Source of the DNA: Acidimicrobiia bacterium
Lineage (GTDB): Bacteria; Actinomycetota; Acidimicrobiia; Spongiisociales; UBA5794
Direction of reading: 5' to 3'
Assembly: GCA_024762335.1 (NCBI GenBank)
Contig: JANTHO010000016.1
Span: 1 to 46,599 of the forward strand
DNA: 46,599 nt
Shown here: piece after piece, positions 25,179 through 34,363 of the stretch
Numbering within the stretch: position 1 is the stretch's first letter
Layout: each line of letters begins with the position of its first letter
Made by a program: the position numbers and the translations under genes
Notes under the pieces: generated by a model
The model's database searches: none
What the model was told of the DNA's origin: nothing
What the model saw: only the letters and a program-made list of their open reading frames with translations

Positions 25179-26627
25179 ATGAAACGACTGCGTTTCATGT
25201 TGCTGATGCTGGTAGCCCTCGCGCTCGTCGCGGCGGCGTGCTCAAGCAGCAGCGACGATACAACCACCACAGCAGCCGGTGGTGAGACAACAACTACGGC
25301 CGCTCCCGATACCGGAGGCGGCGAGGCCGTCACGATCAAGTTCTGGAGCACAGAGACCCAACCGGCGCGTCTCCAGAAGACGCAGGCGATCATCGACGGG
25401 TTCACGGCGGCGACGGGCATCAATGTGCAGCTGACTGCCACCGACGAGGATGCTCTGCCACAGCTCATGCTCACGAACGCGGCGTCCGGGACATTGCCGG
25501 ATGTCGTCTTCCACCCGCTCGACTTCACTGTCGGATGGGCAAATGCCGGACTTCTCGACACTGCCGCAGCCGCGGAAGTCGTTGATGAACTCGGTGCAGA
25601 CACGTTCTCACAGGGAGCCCTCTCGATGGTTACCGTCGACGGGAACCCGGCAGCCGTTCCATCGGACGGGTGGGGCCAGTTGCTCATCTACCGGAAGGAC
25701 CTGTTCGACGCGGCCGGACTCGAGAAGCCGGACACGTTCGCGAAGATTCAGGCCGCCGCGGAAGCCCTGAACGATCCGGGCAACAACATGTACGGGATCA
25801 CCGCATCGAACGATCCGAGCGCCGTCTTCACACAGCAGACGTGGGAACACTTCGCTCTGGCCAACGGATGCCAACTGGTCGATGATTCCGGAACCGTCAC
25901 TCTGGATAGCCCCAACTGTGTTGAGGCGATCGACTTCTACACGAACCTGCTGAACAACTACAGTCCGGTGGGTCTCCAGGATGTCGTGTCGACTCGAGCA
26001 ACGTACTTCGCCGGACAGGCCGCGATGATCGTGTGGTCACCGTTCATCCTCGACGAGATGGCAGGTCTGCGTGACGCTGCGCTGCCGACCTGTGAGCAGT
26101 GTGCGTCGGATCCCGCGTACCTCGCGAAGAACAGCGACTTCGTTCCGTCGTTCGCCGGTCCGAGCGGTGCACCGGCCCAGTATGGACAGGTGTCCTACAT
26201 GGGCATCGGCAAGACCGACAAGACAGATGCCGCGAAGGAGTTCGTCAAGTACTGGCTCTCCGAGGGCTACGTCGACTGGCTTTCGGTTGCCCCCGAGGGC
26301 AAATTCCCGATGCGTCAGGGCACGGCGGACAACCCGACCGAGTACATCGATGGCTGGCGGACGCTCGAGACCGGCGTGGATCGCCGGGCACCGTTGAGCG
26401 ACTTCTACAGCGAAGAGGTCATCAACGATCTCATTACCGGATCGAACAACTTCGCCCGGTGGGGTTTCACCCAAGGACAGGGTGAACTCGTCGGGGCCGT
26501 GTACTCGACGTTGATCGTTCCACAGACGCTCGATGAGGTCTTCGCCGGCATGTCGGCGGAAGATGGTGCCGCGGAGATGCAGGCACGAGCCGAAGAAGAG
26601 CAGGCATTGATCGCAGACGAGGGGTAA
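25179..26627 (+). CDS. Sugar ABC transporter solute-binding lipoprotein
   Basis: 482 aa. The signal peptide has lipobox VAAAC, followed by a Ser/Thr-rich linker. The family 1 solute-binding fold starts at VTIKFWSTETQ and includes TLPDVVFHPLDF and GWGQLLIYRKDLFDAAGL. Cys pairs (NGCQ...SPNC; CEQC) may form disulfides. It delivers the sugar to the two downstream permeases. ATG 25179 has AGGAG eight bases upstream. The in-frame upstream GTG (25098) would mask the signal peptide. Confidence 0.93.
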   Translation: MKRLRFMLLMLVALALVAAACSSSSDDTTTTAAGGETTTTAAPDTGGGEAVTIKFWSTETQPARLQKTQAIIDGFTAATGINVQLTATDEDALPQLMLTNAASGTLPDVVFHPLDFTVGWANAGLLDTAAAAEVVDELGADTFSQGALSMVTVDGNPAAVPSDGWGQLLIYRKDLFDAAGLEKPDTFAKIQAAAEALNDPGNNMYGITASNDPSAVFTQQTWEHFALANGCQLVDDSGTVTLDSPNCVEAIDFYTNLLNNYSPVGLQDVVSTRATYFAGQAAMIVWSPFILDEMAGLRDAALPTCEQCASDPAYLAKNSDFVPSFAGPSGAPAQYGQVSYMGIGKTDKTDAAKEFVKYWLSEGYVDWLSVAPEGKFPMRQGTADNPTEYIDGWRTLETGVDRRAPLSDFYSEEVINDLITGSNNFARWGFTQGQGELVGAVYSTLIVPQTLDEVFAGMSAEDGAAEMQARAEEEQALIADEG

Positions 26628-26700
26628 CTGCCGAAGGCAGAGTGGGGCCGGCAACGCGCCGGCCCCACAGCCCACTTCGATCTCCAACCCGGAGGTTCAT

Positions 26701-27675
26701 GTGGCGGCCACGCAGACGCCAGACATGAAAGACAGGCGGCGGCGCAAGACGCCAATGGCGCGAAGAGAGTCGCGGTTCGGTGTCAACCTCATCCTCCCAG
26801 CCGTTCTCGTGGTCGCGCTGCTCGTCGTGTTCCCTCTGCTGTGGAACGTGGCGCTCAGTTTCCAGAAAGCGCGGCTGATCGACATCCAGGACGTGTCGAT
26901 CTGGGGCTTCACGCCGACGCTGAACAACTACAGGACGGTCGTCGGTGCTCATGACTTCTGGCCGGTGCTCAAGACGACGTTCATCTACACGATCGCCGGA
27001 TCGATCCTCTCCATCGGCCTCGGTCTCTGGGCAGCCCTCTCGCTCCAGAAGGCGTTCAAGGGGCGCGCCTTTGTACGAGGCCTCGTGCTCTTCCCGTACG
27101 TGGTCCCGGTGATTGCCGCCGCGTTCGTGTGGCAGGTCATGTTGAACCCCCAGTTCGGAATCGTGAACGAATGGCTCGGGCGTTTCGGGGTTCCCGCCAT
27201 CGACTTCCTGCGAACCCGATCGTATGATCTCAGCGTCTTCGGACTCTTCCATGTGTCGATCCCGCTGGCGTTGACCACCGTCATCGTGTTCGAGGGATGG
27301 CGCTACTTCCCGTTCGCGTTCTTGTTCATCCTCGCCGCCCTCCAGTCCATGCCGGAAGACGTCAACGAAGCGGCGCTCGTCGACGGTGCGACGCTGAGCC
27401 AGAAGTTCCGATACGTGACGCTGCCGGCGCTCGCTCCCGTTCTGTCGGTTCTCTTCCTGTTGCGATTCATCTGGACGTTCAACAAGTTCGATGATGTCTA
27501 TCTGCTGACCGGGGGAGGCTCCGGTACAGAGGTGATCACCGTCAAGATCGTCGACTGGATGCTGGGACGGGGCAACGTGGGAGCTGCGGCCGCCCTTGGG
27601 ATGATTCTTGCGGCAATCCTCCTGGTCGTCGTGGGCCTCTACTTCAAATTCTTCTACAAGGAGGAGACGGCGTGA
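26701..27675 (+). CDS. Sugar ABC transporter permease (MalF/UgpA type)
   Basis: 324 aa, six predicted helices after a basic cytoplasmic N-terminus (residues 1-30). The cytoplasmic EAA loop, EAALVDGATLSQKFRYVTLP, contacts the ATPase. GTG 26701 has GGAGG five bases upstream. It overlaps the second permease by 4 bases. No ATPase gene is present in the operon, so a shared MsmK-type ATPase elsewhere is likely. Confidence 0.94.
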   Translation: MAATQTPDMKDRRRRKTPMARRESRFGVNLILPAVLVVALLVVFPLLWNVALSFQKARLIDIQDVSIWGFTPTLNNYRTVVGAHDFWPVLKTTFIYTIAGSILSIGLGLWAALSLQKAFKGRAFVRGLVLFPYVVPVIAAAFVWQVMLNPQFGIVNEWLGRFGVPAIDFLRTRSYDLSVFGLFHVSIPLALTTVIVFEGWRYFPFAFLFILAALQSMPEDVNEAALVDGATLSQKFRYVTLPALAPVLSVLFLLRFIWTFNKFDDVYLLTGGGSGTEVITVKIVDWMLGRGNVGAAAALGMILAAILLVVVGLYFKFFYKEETA

Positions 27676-28538
27676 CCCGCGCAGAATTCGAGGAACGCTT
27701 CTTCGGGACGCTGAAGTGGATGAGCATCGTGTTCTTCGCCGTCATCGCCCTCTTCCCCCTCCTCTACATGCTGGCGCTCTCCTTCAAGCCGATCCAGGAT
27801 CTGTTGCTGGATCCCGGGAAATGGTGGCCCACGCTCGAACAGATCACGGGATTTGAGACGTACCGGGCCGTCCTCCGCCCCGTCGATCAGGGAGGATTCG
27901 GCTTCGTCACCTTCATCCGGAACAGTTCGATCGTCGCTGTGTCGACGGTGATCCTGACCCTCGCCGTCGGCATCCTGGCCGCCTATTCGGTGGCTCGTGT
28001 GAACTTCTTCGGTCGGCAGACGGTCAGCATCGGGATGATCCTCGTGTATCTGTTCCCCGTAGTGATCGTGGCCATCCCCCTGTTCGTCATGTTCTCTCGC
28101 ATGGGGATCCGCGACTCGCTCTATGGCCTCGTCATCGTCTACCTCGCCTCCACACTTCCGGTGACGATGTACATGCTGAGAGGCTACTTCCAGTCCATTC
28201 CCGTCTCGCTGGAAGAGGCTGCGATGGTGGACGGTCTCTCGCGTTTTGGCGTCATTCGGAAGATCACTTTCCCTCTGGCCGCGCCGGCGATCGCCGCGGT
28301 CGCCCTCTATGTCTTCATGATCGCCTGGAACGAATTCCTCTACGCACTGCTCTTCGTTCTGGAGAAGCGTGAGCTTTGGACCCTGTCTCTCGGCGTGAAC
28401 CAGCTCAACACGCAGGAAGTGCCCAAGACCATGCTGATGGCCGGGTCGGTGATCATCTCGCTGCCCATCATTGTGCTGTTCTTCGCTGCCGAGCGGTTCC
28501 TGACTGAGGGCCTCACCGCCGGCGGTGTCAAGGGGTAG
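27672..28538 (+). CDS. Sugar ABC transporter permease (MalG/UgpE type)
   Basis: 288 aa, six helices, EAA motif EEAAMVDGLSRFGVIRKITFP. The start GTG 27672 overlaps the previous stop (GTGA), indicating translational coupling. It pairs with the preceding permease to form the membrane channel for the phosphorylase substrate. Confidence 0.94.
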   Translation: MTRAEFEERFFGTLKWMSIVFFAVIALFPLLYMLALSFKPIQDLLLDPGKWWPTLEQITGFETYRAVLRPVDQGGFGFVTFIRNSSIVAVSTVILTLAVGILAAYSVARVNFFGRQTVSIGMILVYLFPVVIVAIPLFVMFSRMGIRDSLYGLVIVYLASTLPVTMYMLRGYFQSIPVSLEEAAMVDGLSRFGVIRKITFPLAAPAIAAVALYVFMIAWNEFLYALLFVLEKRELWTLSLGVNQLNTQEVPKTMLMAGSVIISLPIIVLFFAAERFLTEGLTAGGVKG

Positions 28539-28541
28539 TCG

Positions 28542-29753
28542 ATGAACATCGGCTTGGTTTCGACCCGGTTCGCCGGGCTCGATGGCGTCTCATTGGAGAC
28601 GGCGAAGGTTGCCGACGCGCTCGGCGACGCCGGTCATACCTTCGCGTGGTACGCCGGAGAGCTGTGGTCGGGCTTCGCTCCCGGCATGGTCGAGCCGGAG
28701 GCGCACTTCGCGACCGCAGAGAATGAGGCGATCCAGGCCGCGGCGTTCCACGGTGGCGACCCGGATACGACGCTCTTGGAGATCGATGCGACGGCTGCGC
28801 GACTGAGAGTCTCTCTCGACCGATTCGTCGAGTCGTACGCGGTCGAAGCCCTGCTCATCGAAAACGCTCTGGCGATTCCGATGCAGTTGCCGCTGGCTGT
28901 GGCATTGACCCGACTGCTCGCAGAGACCGGGATTCCCGCCGTTGCTCACCATCACGACTTCGCCTGGGAGCGGGCCCGATTCGACCACTGCACCGTTCCT
29001 CGGATCCTCCAGGAGTTCTTTCCCCCGAGCCTGGAGAACCTTTCCCACGTGGTGATCAACACCGATGCTCGTGACGATCTCTTCCGGCGGAGGGGAATCG
29101 AGTCCCTCGTCGTTCCGAACGTCATGGACTTCGAGCGAGGACCGGGGAACACGGGAGATGGAAGCAGATTCCGACATCGGGCCGGTCTCACCGACCGGGA
29201 CATCGTGTTGTTGCAGCCGACGCGGATCATCGAGCGGAAAGGCATCGAGTACACGATCGAGCTCGCCGCTCGCCTCAGCGATCCCACCGTGAGCGTTGTC
29301 ATTACCCACGGTGGCGACGTCGACATCACCTATTGGGAGGGACTGCAACGTCTTGCTGCGGATCTCGATGTGGATCTTCGCCTCGTCCCCGCCGGGTTGG
29401 AGCGCTCCGCTCTCGGAGATGCCTATGCAGGAGCGGATCTCGTGTGCTTCCCGAGCCTCTATGAGGGCTTCGGCAACGCGTTGCTCGAAGCGTTCTTCTA
29501 TCGGCGCCCGGTCTTTGTGAACCGGTACCCGGTCTACCGGCGGGACATCGCTCCGACCGGCGTTCGTTGCATCGAAATCGACGGTGAACTCACCGAAGGC
29601 GCCGTCGCGGCCGCTGCTCGGTGGCTCGCCGATCCGGCCGCGGCAGAGTCGGCGATCGAGACGAACTACCAGATCGGGGTGGAACACTTCTCCTACCGCG
29701 TGGCTCGCGACGTGTTCGGGGAGGCGTTTGGGAACGTGGTTTCGAGACGGTAG
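28542..29753 (+). CDS. GT4-family glycosyltransferase
   Basis: 403 aa, GT-B fold. The N-terminal acceptor domain begins MNIGLVSTRFAGLDGVSLET. The C-terminal nucleotide-sugar domain has LLQPTRIIERKGIEYTIELA and the retaining-GT motif PSLYEGFGNALLEAFFYRRP. It starts three bases after the permease stop, so it belongs to the uptake operon. Pairing a synthase with a phosphorylase and importer suggests turnover of one glucoside or an elongated version (for example mannosylglucosylglycerate). The substrate is unproven. Confidence 0.85.
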   Translation: MNIGLVSTRFAGLDGVSLETAKVADALGDAGHTFAWYAGELWSGFAPGMVEPEAHFATAENEAIQAAAFHGGDPDTTLLEIDATAARLRVSLDRFVESYAVEALLIENALAIPMQLPLAVALTRLLAETGIPAVAHHHDFAWERARFDHCTVPRILQEFFPPSLENLSHVVINTDARDDLFRRRGIESLVVPNVMDFERGPGNTGDGSRFRHRAGLTDRDIVLLQPTRIIERKGIEYTIELAARLSDPTVSVVITHGGDVDITYWEGLQRLAADLDVDLRLVPAGLERSALGDAYAGADLVCFPSLYEGFGNALLEAFFYRRPVFVNRYPVYRRDIAPTGVRCIEIDGELTEGAVAAAARWLADPAAAESAIETNYQIGVEHFSYRVARDVFGEAFGNVVSRR

Positions 29754-29792
29754 CCGGCTCGGGACGGTCAGCCTGCCGAGTCGGGCTACCGT
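29747..29792 (+). terminator. Imperfect hairpin at the end of the sugar operon
   Basis: Arms around 29747-29755 and 29784-29792 pair over 9 bp, with an imperfect extension inward. It overlaps the glycosyltransferase stop and the putative -10 (TACCGT, 29787-29792) of the next gene. It may combine termination with the racemase promoter. Confidence 0.4.
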
Positions 29793-29799
29793 CTGGACC

Positions 29800-30489
29800 A
29801 TGAGAACCATCGGAATCCTTGGCGGCATGTCGTGGGAGTCGTCGATCGAATACGAGCGGATCATCAACGAGGCCGTTCGCGAGAGACTCGGCGGTGTGCA
29901 CTCGGCCGACCTGCTGATCCGTTCCTACGACTTCGACCAGATCGAGACGTTGCAGGCGGCGGGGAACTGGGAGGCGGCCGGCCAGCTCCTTGCCGACGAC
30001 GCCGCCCGCCTCGAGGAGGCCGGGGCCGATGTGATCGTGCTCGCTACGAACACGATGCACAAGGTCGCCCGACAGATCGAGGACGTCACGAGGATCCCGT
30101 TCATCCACATCGCAGACGCCACGGCGGATGCTGTGAAAGCGGAAGGCATCCAGGCGGTCGCCCTCCTCGGAACCCGATACACGATGGAGCAGGATTTCTA
30201 CCGGGGACGGCTGACCGCCCACGGTCTCGAAGTCCTGGTACCCGGAGCGGGGGACCGCACGTTCGTCCACGATGTGATCTTCAACGAGCTCGTCCAGGGA
30301 CGGATCGTGGAGGAGTCCAAACAGCGGTATCTGGAGATCATCGCCCGTCTTCAGGAGCGAGGCGCCGAAGGGGTGATCGCCGGCTGCACCGAGATCGAAC
30401 TCCTCGTGACACCGGACGACGTGGATCTTCCGTACTTCCCGACGGCCCGGATCCACGCGATGGCCGCCGTCGACTTCGCACTGCAGTAG
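29800..30489 (+). CDS. Aspartate/glutamate racemase family protein
   Basis: 229 aa. IGILGGMSWESSIEYERIINEAV at the N-terminus, first catalytic-site region LATNTMHKVA and second GCTEIELLV. Asp/Glu racemases use two Cys. Here the first is replaced by Thr (ATNTMH) while the second Cys is kept, as in the YgeA-type broad-spectrum branch and some inactive or epimerase relatives. ATG 29800 follows TACCGT by 7 bases and is probably leaderless. It is adjacent to purH but separated by about 85 bases. Confidence 0.85.
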   Translation: MRTIGILGGMSWESSIEYERIINEAVRERLGGVHSADLLIRSYDFDQIETLQAAGNWEAAGQLLADDAARLEEAGADVIVLATNTMHKVARQIEDVTRIPFIHIADATADAVKAEGIQAVALLGTRYTMEQDFYRGRLTAHGLEVLVPGAGDRTFVHDVIFNELVQGRIVEESKQRYLEIIARLQERGAEGVIAGCTEIELLVTPDDVDLPYFPTARIHAMAAVDFALQ

Positions 30490-30574
30490 GAAGCGCCGGG
30501 GCCCTGTGAGCCTATCGATCGTGGACGGTCGCTCGGGTTCTGCGACCCGGCGTCGCCTCTACCATGCCGGAGCG

Positions 30575-32092
30575 ATGGACCGTATCCCCGTTCAGCGCGC
30601 CTTGATCTCCGTCTCCGACAGGACGGGCCTTGCCGAGTTCGGGCACCGTCTCCACGCCGCCGGCGTGGAGATCGTGTCGTCCGGTGGGACTGCGAGCGCC
30701 CTCCGGGAAGCAGGCGTTCCCGTGACGCCCATCGCCGACATCACCGGATCGCCGGAGATGCTCGGCGGTCGCGTCAAGACCCTGCACCCGGCCGTTCACG
30801 GTGGCATCCTGGCCGATCTCGGCGACGCCTCCCATGTTGCCGATCTCGAAACGCACCGGATCGACCCGTTCGAACTGGTGGTCGTGAACCTGTATCCGTT
30901 CGAAGCGACCGTGGCCGGCGACGCTTCCCCCGCCGAAGCGATAGAGCAGATCGACATCGGCGGCCCGGCGATGATCCGCGCTGCAGCGAAGAACCATGCA
31001 TGGGTCGCGATCGTCGTTTCACCCGGCCGGTACGACGAAATCGCAGCCGCAGTTGAGTCGGGCGGGACGACACAGGCGCTGCGGGAGGATCTCGCCGGTG
31101 AGGCGTTCTTCCGCACCGTCGCCTACGACGCGGCGATCGTCAACTGGTTCGAGCGCAATGGTGCCGATCGTCTCGTGCTTCCCATGGAGAAGGTATCCGA
31201 TCTGCGGTACGGCGAGAACCCCCATCAGCTCGCGGCGGTGTACACGAGGATCGGAGAAGAGGGCTGGTGGCTGCGGGCCGAACAGGTGCAGGGCAAGCCG
31301 ATGTCGTTCAACAACTACGCCGATGCCGAGGCTGCCTGGAGGCTCGTGAGTGATCTTCCCGAGGGGTCGGCCGTCATCCTCAAGCACATGAATGCGTGCG
31401 GAGCAGCGACCGGTTCCACCGCGGCCGAGGCTTTCGACAGGGCCTGGGAGGGTGACCCGCTCGCGGCGTTCGGGGGCGTCGTCGGGCTCAATCGACCACT
31501 CGACGGCGACACAGCCGCGGCGATTGCCTCACGGTTCGTCGAGGTGATCGTCGCCCCGGCGATCACCGACGAGGCGAGGGAGCAGCTGGACGGGAAGAAG
31601 AACCTTCGGATCCTGATCGCGCCCCCACCGTCAGACGACGACCTCGACGTGCGGAGCATCGATGCAGGTCTGCTCATTCAGAAACACGATGCTGTCACTG
31701 CCGCAACCGATGAGTGGGAGAGCAGAGGGCGTGCGCCGACACTGCAGGAGATCGATGACCTCTCATTCGCCTGGGTCGTCGCCGCTCACGCGAAGTCCAA
31801 CGCCATCGTCCTGGTCCGCGACGGTGCGGCGATCGGAATCGGAGCGGGTGACCAATCCCGCGTGGGTGCTGCCGAACGGGCACTCGCGAAAGCAGGGGAT
31901 CGGGCTGCGGGTAGCGTGTGCGCATCGGACGGGTTCTTCCCGTTCCGCGACGGCATCGACGTGCTGGCGGCGGCCGGCGTCACGGCGGTCGTGGAACCGG
32001 GAGGATCGGTGCGAGACGCCGAGGTGATCGAAGCTGCGAACGAGGCCGAGATGGCGATCATGTTCACTCACAGGAGGCATTTCAAACATTGA
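30575..32092 (+). CDS. purH: Bifunctional AICAR formyltransferase / IMP cyclohydrolase
   Basis: 505 aa. The N-terminal MGS-like cyclohydrolase domain (RALISVSDRTGLAEFG, SSGGTASALREAGV, GGRVKTLHPAVHGGIL) is followed by the transformylase domain (DLRYGENPHQ, SDGFFPFRDGIDV, PGGSVRDAEVI). It carries out the last two steps to IMP, using 10-formyl-tetrahydrofolate supplied via FolD, whose gene overlaps it. ATG 30575 follows TACCAT by 9 bases. CGGAG is too close to the ATG to act as ribosome-binding site. Confidence 0.97.
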   Translation: MDRIPVQRALISVSDRTGLAEFGHRLHAAGVEIVSSGGTASALREAGVPVTPIADITGSPEMLGGRVKTLHPAVHGGILADLGDASHVADLETHRIDPFELVVVNLYPFEATVAGDASPAEAIEQIDIGGPAMIRAAAKNHAWVAIVVSPGRYDEIAAAVESGGTTQALREDLAGEAFFRTVAYDAAIVNWFERNGADRLVLPMEKVSDLRYGENPHQLAAVYTRIGEEGWWLRAEQVQGKPMSFNNYADAEAAWRLVSDLPEGSAVILKHMNACGAATGSTAAEAFDRAWEGDPLAAFGGVVGLNRPLDGDTAAAIASRFVEVIVAPAITDEAREQLDGKKNLRILIAPPPSDDDLDVRSIDAGLLIQKHDAVTAATDEWESRGRAPTLQEIDDLSFAWVVAAHAKSNAIVLVRDGAAIGIGAGDQSRVGAAERALAKAGDRAAGSVCASDGFFPFRDGIDVLAAAGVTAVVEPGGSVRDAEVIEAANEAEMAIMFTHRRHFKH

Positions 32093-32943
32093 GCGCACTC
32101 ATCCTCTCCGGTAAGGAGGTCGCAGCGGTCGTTCGCTCCGAGGTCGCCGAACGGGTCGCCGCACTTGGCGAACGGGGGCAAACGGTCGGTCTTGCCACCG
32201 TGCTGGTCGGCGACGATCCCGCGTCGAAGATCTACGTCGCAAGCAAGCACCGGGCGGCCGTAGCGGCCGGAATGCAGTCCTACGATCATCACCTCCCGGA
32301 GAACGCTTCCCAGGACGAGGTGGAGGCGCTCGTGTCCGAACTCAACGCGGATGAGCGTGTGGACGGCATGATCGTCCAACTCCCTTTGCCGGAAGACCTC
32401 GACGGGGAACGGGCGGTTGAACTGGTCGATCCGCACAAGGATGCCGATGGGCTCCATCCGTTCAATCTGGGGCGGCTTCTCCTCTCCCGTCCCGGGCCGT
32501 TACCCGCAACGCCGGCCGGGATCATGAGGATCCTCGAGTACTACGGGATCGAGACGGCGGGGAAGCGAGCGGTGATCGCCGGCAGGTCGTTCCTGGTCGG
32601 TCGGCCCATGTCGATCATGCTCGGGGCGAAGGGTGTCGACGCAACCGTCACCCAGGCGCACTCCCGCACACCTGACCTGGCCGGGGTGTGTCGCGAAGCC
32701 GATATCCTGGTGACCGCCGTCGGTCGACCGAGAATGTTCGACGAACGTTTCGTGAAGCCGGGAGCGACCGTCGTCGACGTCGGAATCAGCCGGACGGACG
32801 ATGGTCTCGTGGGCGATGTCGATTTCGAAGCGGTCGTCGACATCGCCGGGGCGATTACGCCGGTGCCCGGCGGGGTCGGGCCGATGACCATCGCCACGCT
32901 GCTGTCGAACACGGTCGCGTTGGCGGAGGCAAAGAACAACTGA
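32089..32943 (+). CDS. folD: Methylenetetrahydrofolate dehydrogenase / cyclohydrolase
   Basis: 284 aa. [18 protein letters not shown] (catalytic Lys region), [21 protein letters not shown] and nucleotide-binding [14 protein letters not shown] and [13 protein letters not shown]. It produces 10-formyl-THF for PurH. The start is TTG 32089 overlapping the purH stop (TTGA), with AGGAGG 11 bases upstream. There is no in-frame ATG near the N-terminus. Confidence 0.95.
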   Translation: MSALILSGKEVAAVVRSEVAERVAALGERGQTVGLATVLVGDDPASKIYVASKHRAAVAAGMQSYDHHLPENASQDEVEALVSELNADERVDGMIVQLPLPEDLDGERAVELVDPHKDADGLHPFNLGRLLLSRPGPLPATPAGIMRILEYYGIETAGKRAVIAGRSFLVGRPMSIMLGAKGVDATVTQAHSRTPDLAGVCREADILVTAVGRPRMFDERFVKPGATVVDVGISRTDDGLVGDVDFEAVVDIAGAITPVPGGVGPMTIATLLSNTVALAEAKNN

Positions 32944-32983
32944 AACGAGGCGGATGTACCGCCGACGGAAAGGTGCAACACAC

Positions 32984-34186
32984 ATGGGTTCAACGATCAC
33001 GATGACCGAGAGCGGTCTCAACGTCCCGAACGACCCGATCATCCCGTTCATCGAGGGTGATGGGATCGGGCCGGACATCTGGGCGGCCGCGGTTCGCGTC
33101 TTCGACGCGGCAGTGGAAAAGGCGTACGGCGGTGAACGCAAGATCCAGTGGGAAGAAGTGCTCGCCGGACAGAAAGCGTTCGACGCGACGGGCGAGTGGT
33201 TGCCCGAGGCGACCATCGAAGGGTTCCGGAAGTACCTCGTCGGGATCAAGGGTCCGCTCACCACGCCCGTCGGCGGCGGTATCCGCAGCCTCAACGTCGC
33301 CCTCCGTCAGATCCTCGACCTGTATGTCTGTCTGCGGCCGGTCCGCTGGTATGCGGGCGTGCCGTCTCCCGTGAAGCACCCGGAACTGATCGATATGGTC
33401 ATCTTCCGCGAGAACACCGAAGACGTGTACGCGGGCAAGGAGCTCGAAGCGGGCACTGAGGACGTCGCGAAGCTGATCGCCTTCCTCAAGGAGCAGTACG
33501 GCTGGGATATCCGGTCCGACAGCGGCATCGGCATCAAGCCGATCTCGGAGACCGGGACGAAGCGCCTCGTCCGTGCCGCCGTCGAGTACGCCGTTGCCAA
33601 CAACCGGAAATCGGTCACGCTCGTTCACAAGGGCAACATCATGAAGTTCACCGAGGGTGCGTTCCGTACCTGGGGCTACGAGGTCGTTCGCGACGAATTC
33701 CCCGACGTTGCCGTCGGCTGGGATGACTGTGGCGGCGACCCCGGCGACAAGATCCTGGTGAAGGATGTCATCGCCGACGCGTTCCTCCAGCAGATCCTCA
33801 CGCGGCCTGCCGAGTACGACGTGATCGCCACGATGAACCTCAACGGCGACTTCATCTCCGATGCGCTCGCTGCTCAGGTTGGCGGGATCGGAATCGCCCC
33901 CGGCGGGAATGTGAACTACGAGAACGGCTACGCCGTGTTCGAAGCCACACACGGAACGGCGCCGAAGTACACGGGCATGGACAAAGTGAATCCCGGTTCG
34001 GAGATCCTTTCGGGGGAGCTGATGTTCCGCTACATGGGTTGGGACGAGGCAGCCGACCTCATCGTCAAGGGTATGGAGGCGGCGATCGCCGACAAGATCG
34101 TCACCTACGACTTCGCCAGACTCATGGAGGGCGCGACCGAGGTCAAGACGAGCGAGTTCGCCACCGCCATGATCGAACGGATGTGA
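32984..34186 (+). CDS. icd: NADP-dependent isocitrate dehydrogenase (dimeric, E. coli type)
   Basis: 400 aa. N-terminal [16 protein letters not shown], phosphorylation-loop-like [28 protein letters not shown], and [16 protein letters not shown] with the Lys-Tyr pair that marks NADP specificity in E. coli Icd. Many actinobacteria use the unrelated monomeric enzyme instead. ATG 32984 has GAAAGGTG upstream. An ATG ten codons earlier is possible but without a good site. Confidence 0.95.
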   Translation: MGSTITMTESGLNVPNDPIIPFIEGDGIGPDIWAAAVRVFDAAVEKAYGGERKIQWEEVLAGQKAFDATGEWLPEATIEGFRKYLVGIKGPLTTPVGGGIRSLNVALRQILDLYVCLRPVRWYAGVPSPVKHPELIDMVIFRENTEDVYAGKELEAGTEDVAKLIAFLKEQYGWDIRSDSGIGIKPISETGTKRLVRAAVEYAVANNRKSVTLVHKGNIMKFTEGAFRTWGYEVVRDEFPDVAVGWDDCGGDPGDKILVKDVIADAFLQQILTRPAEYDVIATMNLNGDFISDALAAQVGGIGIAPGGNVNYENGYAVFEATHGTAPKYTGMDKVNPGSEILSGELMFRYMGWDEAADLIVKGMEAAIADKIVTYDFARLMEGATEVKTSEFATAMIERM

Positions 34187-34196
34187 ACGTCTTTCG

Positions 34197-34231
34197 GTAA
34201 GAAGTAGAAGGTAGAAAGTAGCAAGTAGAAA
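34197..34231. repeat. Heptanucleotide array GTAGAAA, five units (locus B, left side)
   Basis: GTAAGAA, GTAGAAG, GTAGAAA, GTAGCAA, GTAGAAA, beginning 11 bases after the icd stop. GTAGAAA is the reverse complement of TTTCTAC, so this is the locus A right-hand array in inverted orientation. Confidence 0.88.
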
Positions 34232-34266
34232 GAGGGCGGTCCCGGCGATGCCGGGGCCGCCCTCTT
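34230..34266 (+). terminator. icd terminator hairpin flanked by heptamer arrays
   Basis: A 17-bp stem (34230-34246 with 34250-34266, one G-T pair) and a 3-nt loop, among the strongest hairpins in the window. It lies exactly between the GTAGAAA array and the GGTTCTT array. Confidence 0.85.
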
Positions 34267-34300
34267 GGTTCTTGGTTCTTGGTTCTTGGTTCTTGGTTCT
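34267..34300. repeat. Heptanucleotide array GGTTCTT, 4.9 units (locus B, right side)
   Basis: Four exact GGTTCTT units plus GGTTCT. Its reverse complement read in phase is GAACCAA, a member of the GARYCRA family of locus A. The whole locus B is therefore locus A turned around. Confidence 0.88.
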
Positions 34301-34363
34301 ATCTCCGTGCGACGGCAGGCTTGAGTCTCTAGGATCGGACCCGGTACGCCACGGGAGGACAGC

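Noticed and set aside
28590-29867. 425-aa minus-strand frame opposite the glycosyltransferase
   Set aside because: Shadow of the GT4 gene, which has clear motifs and operon context.
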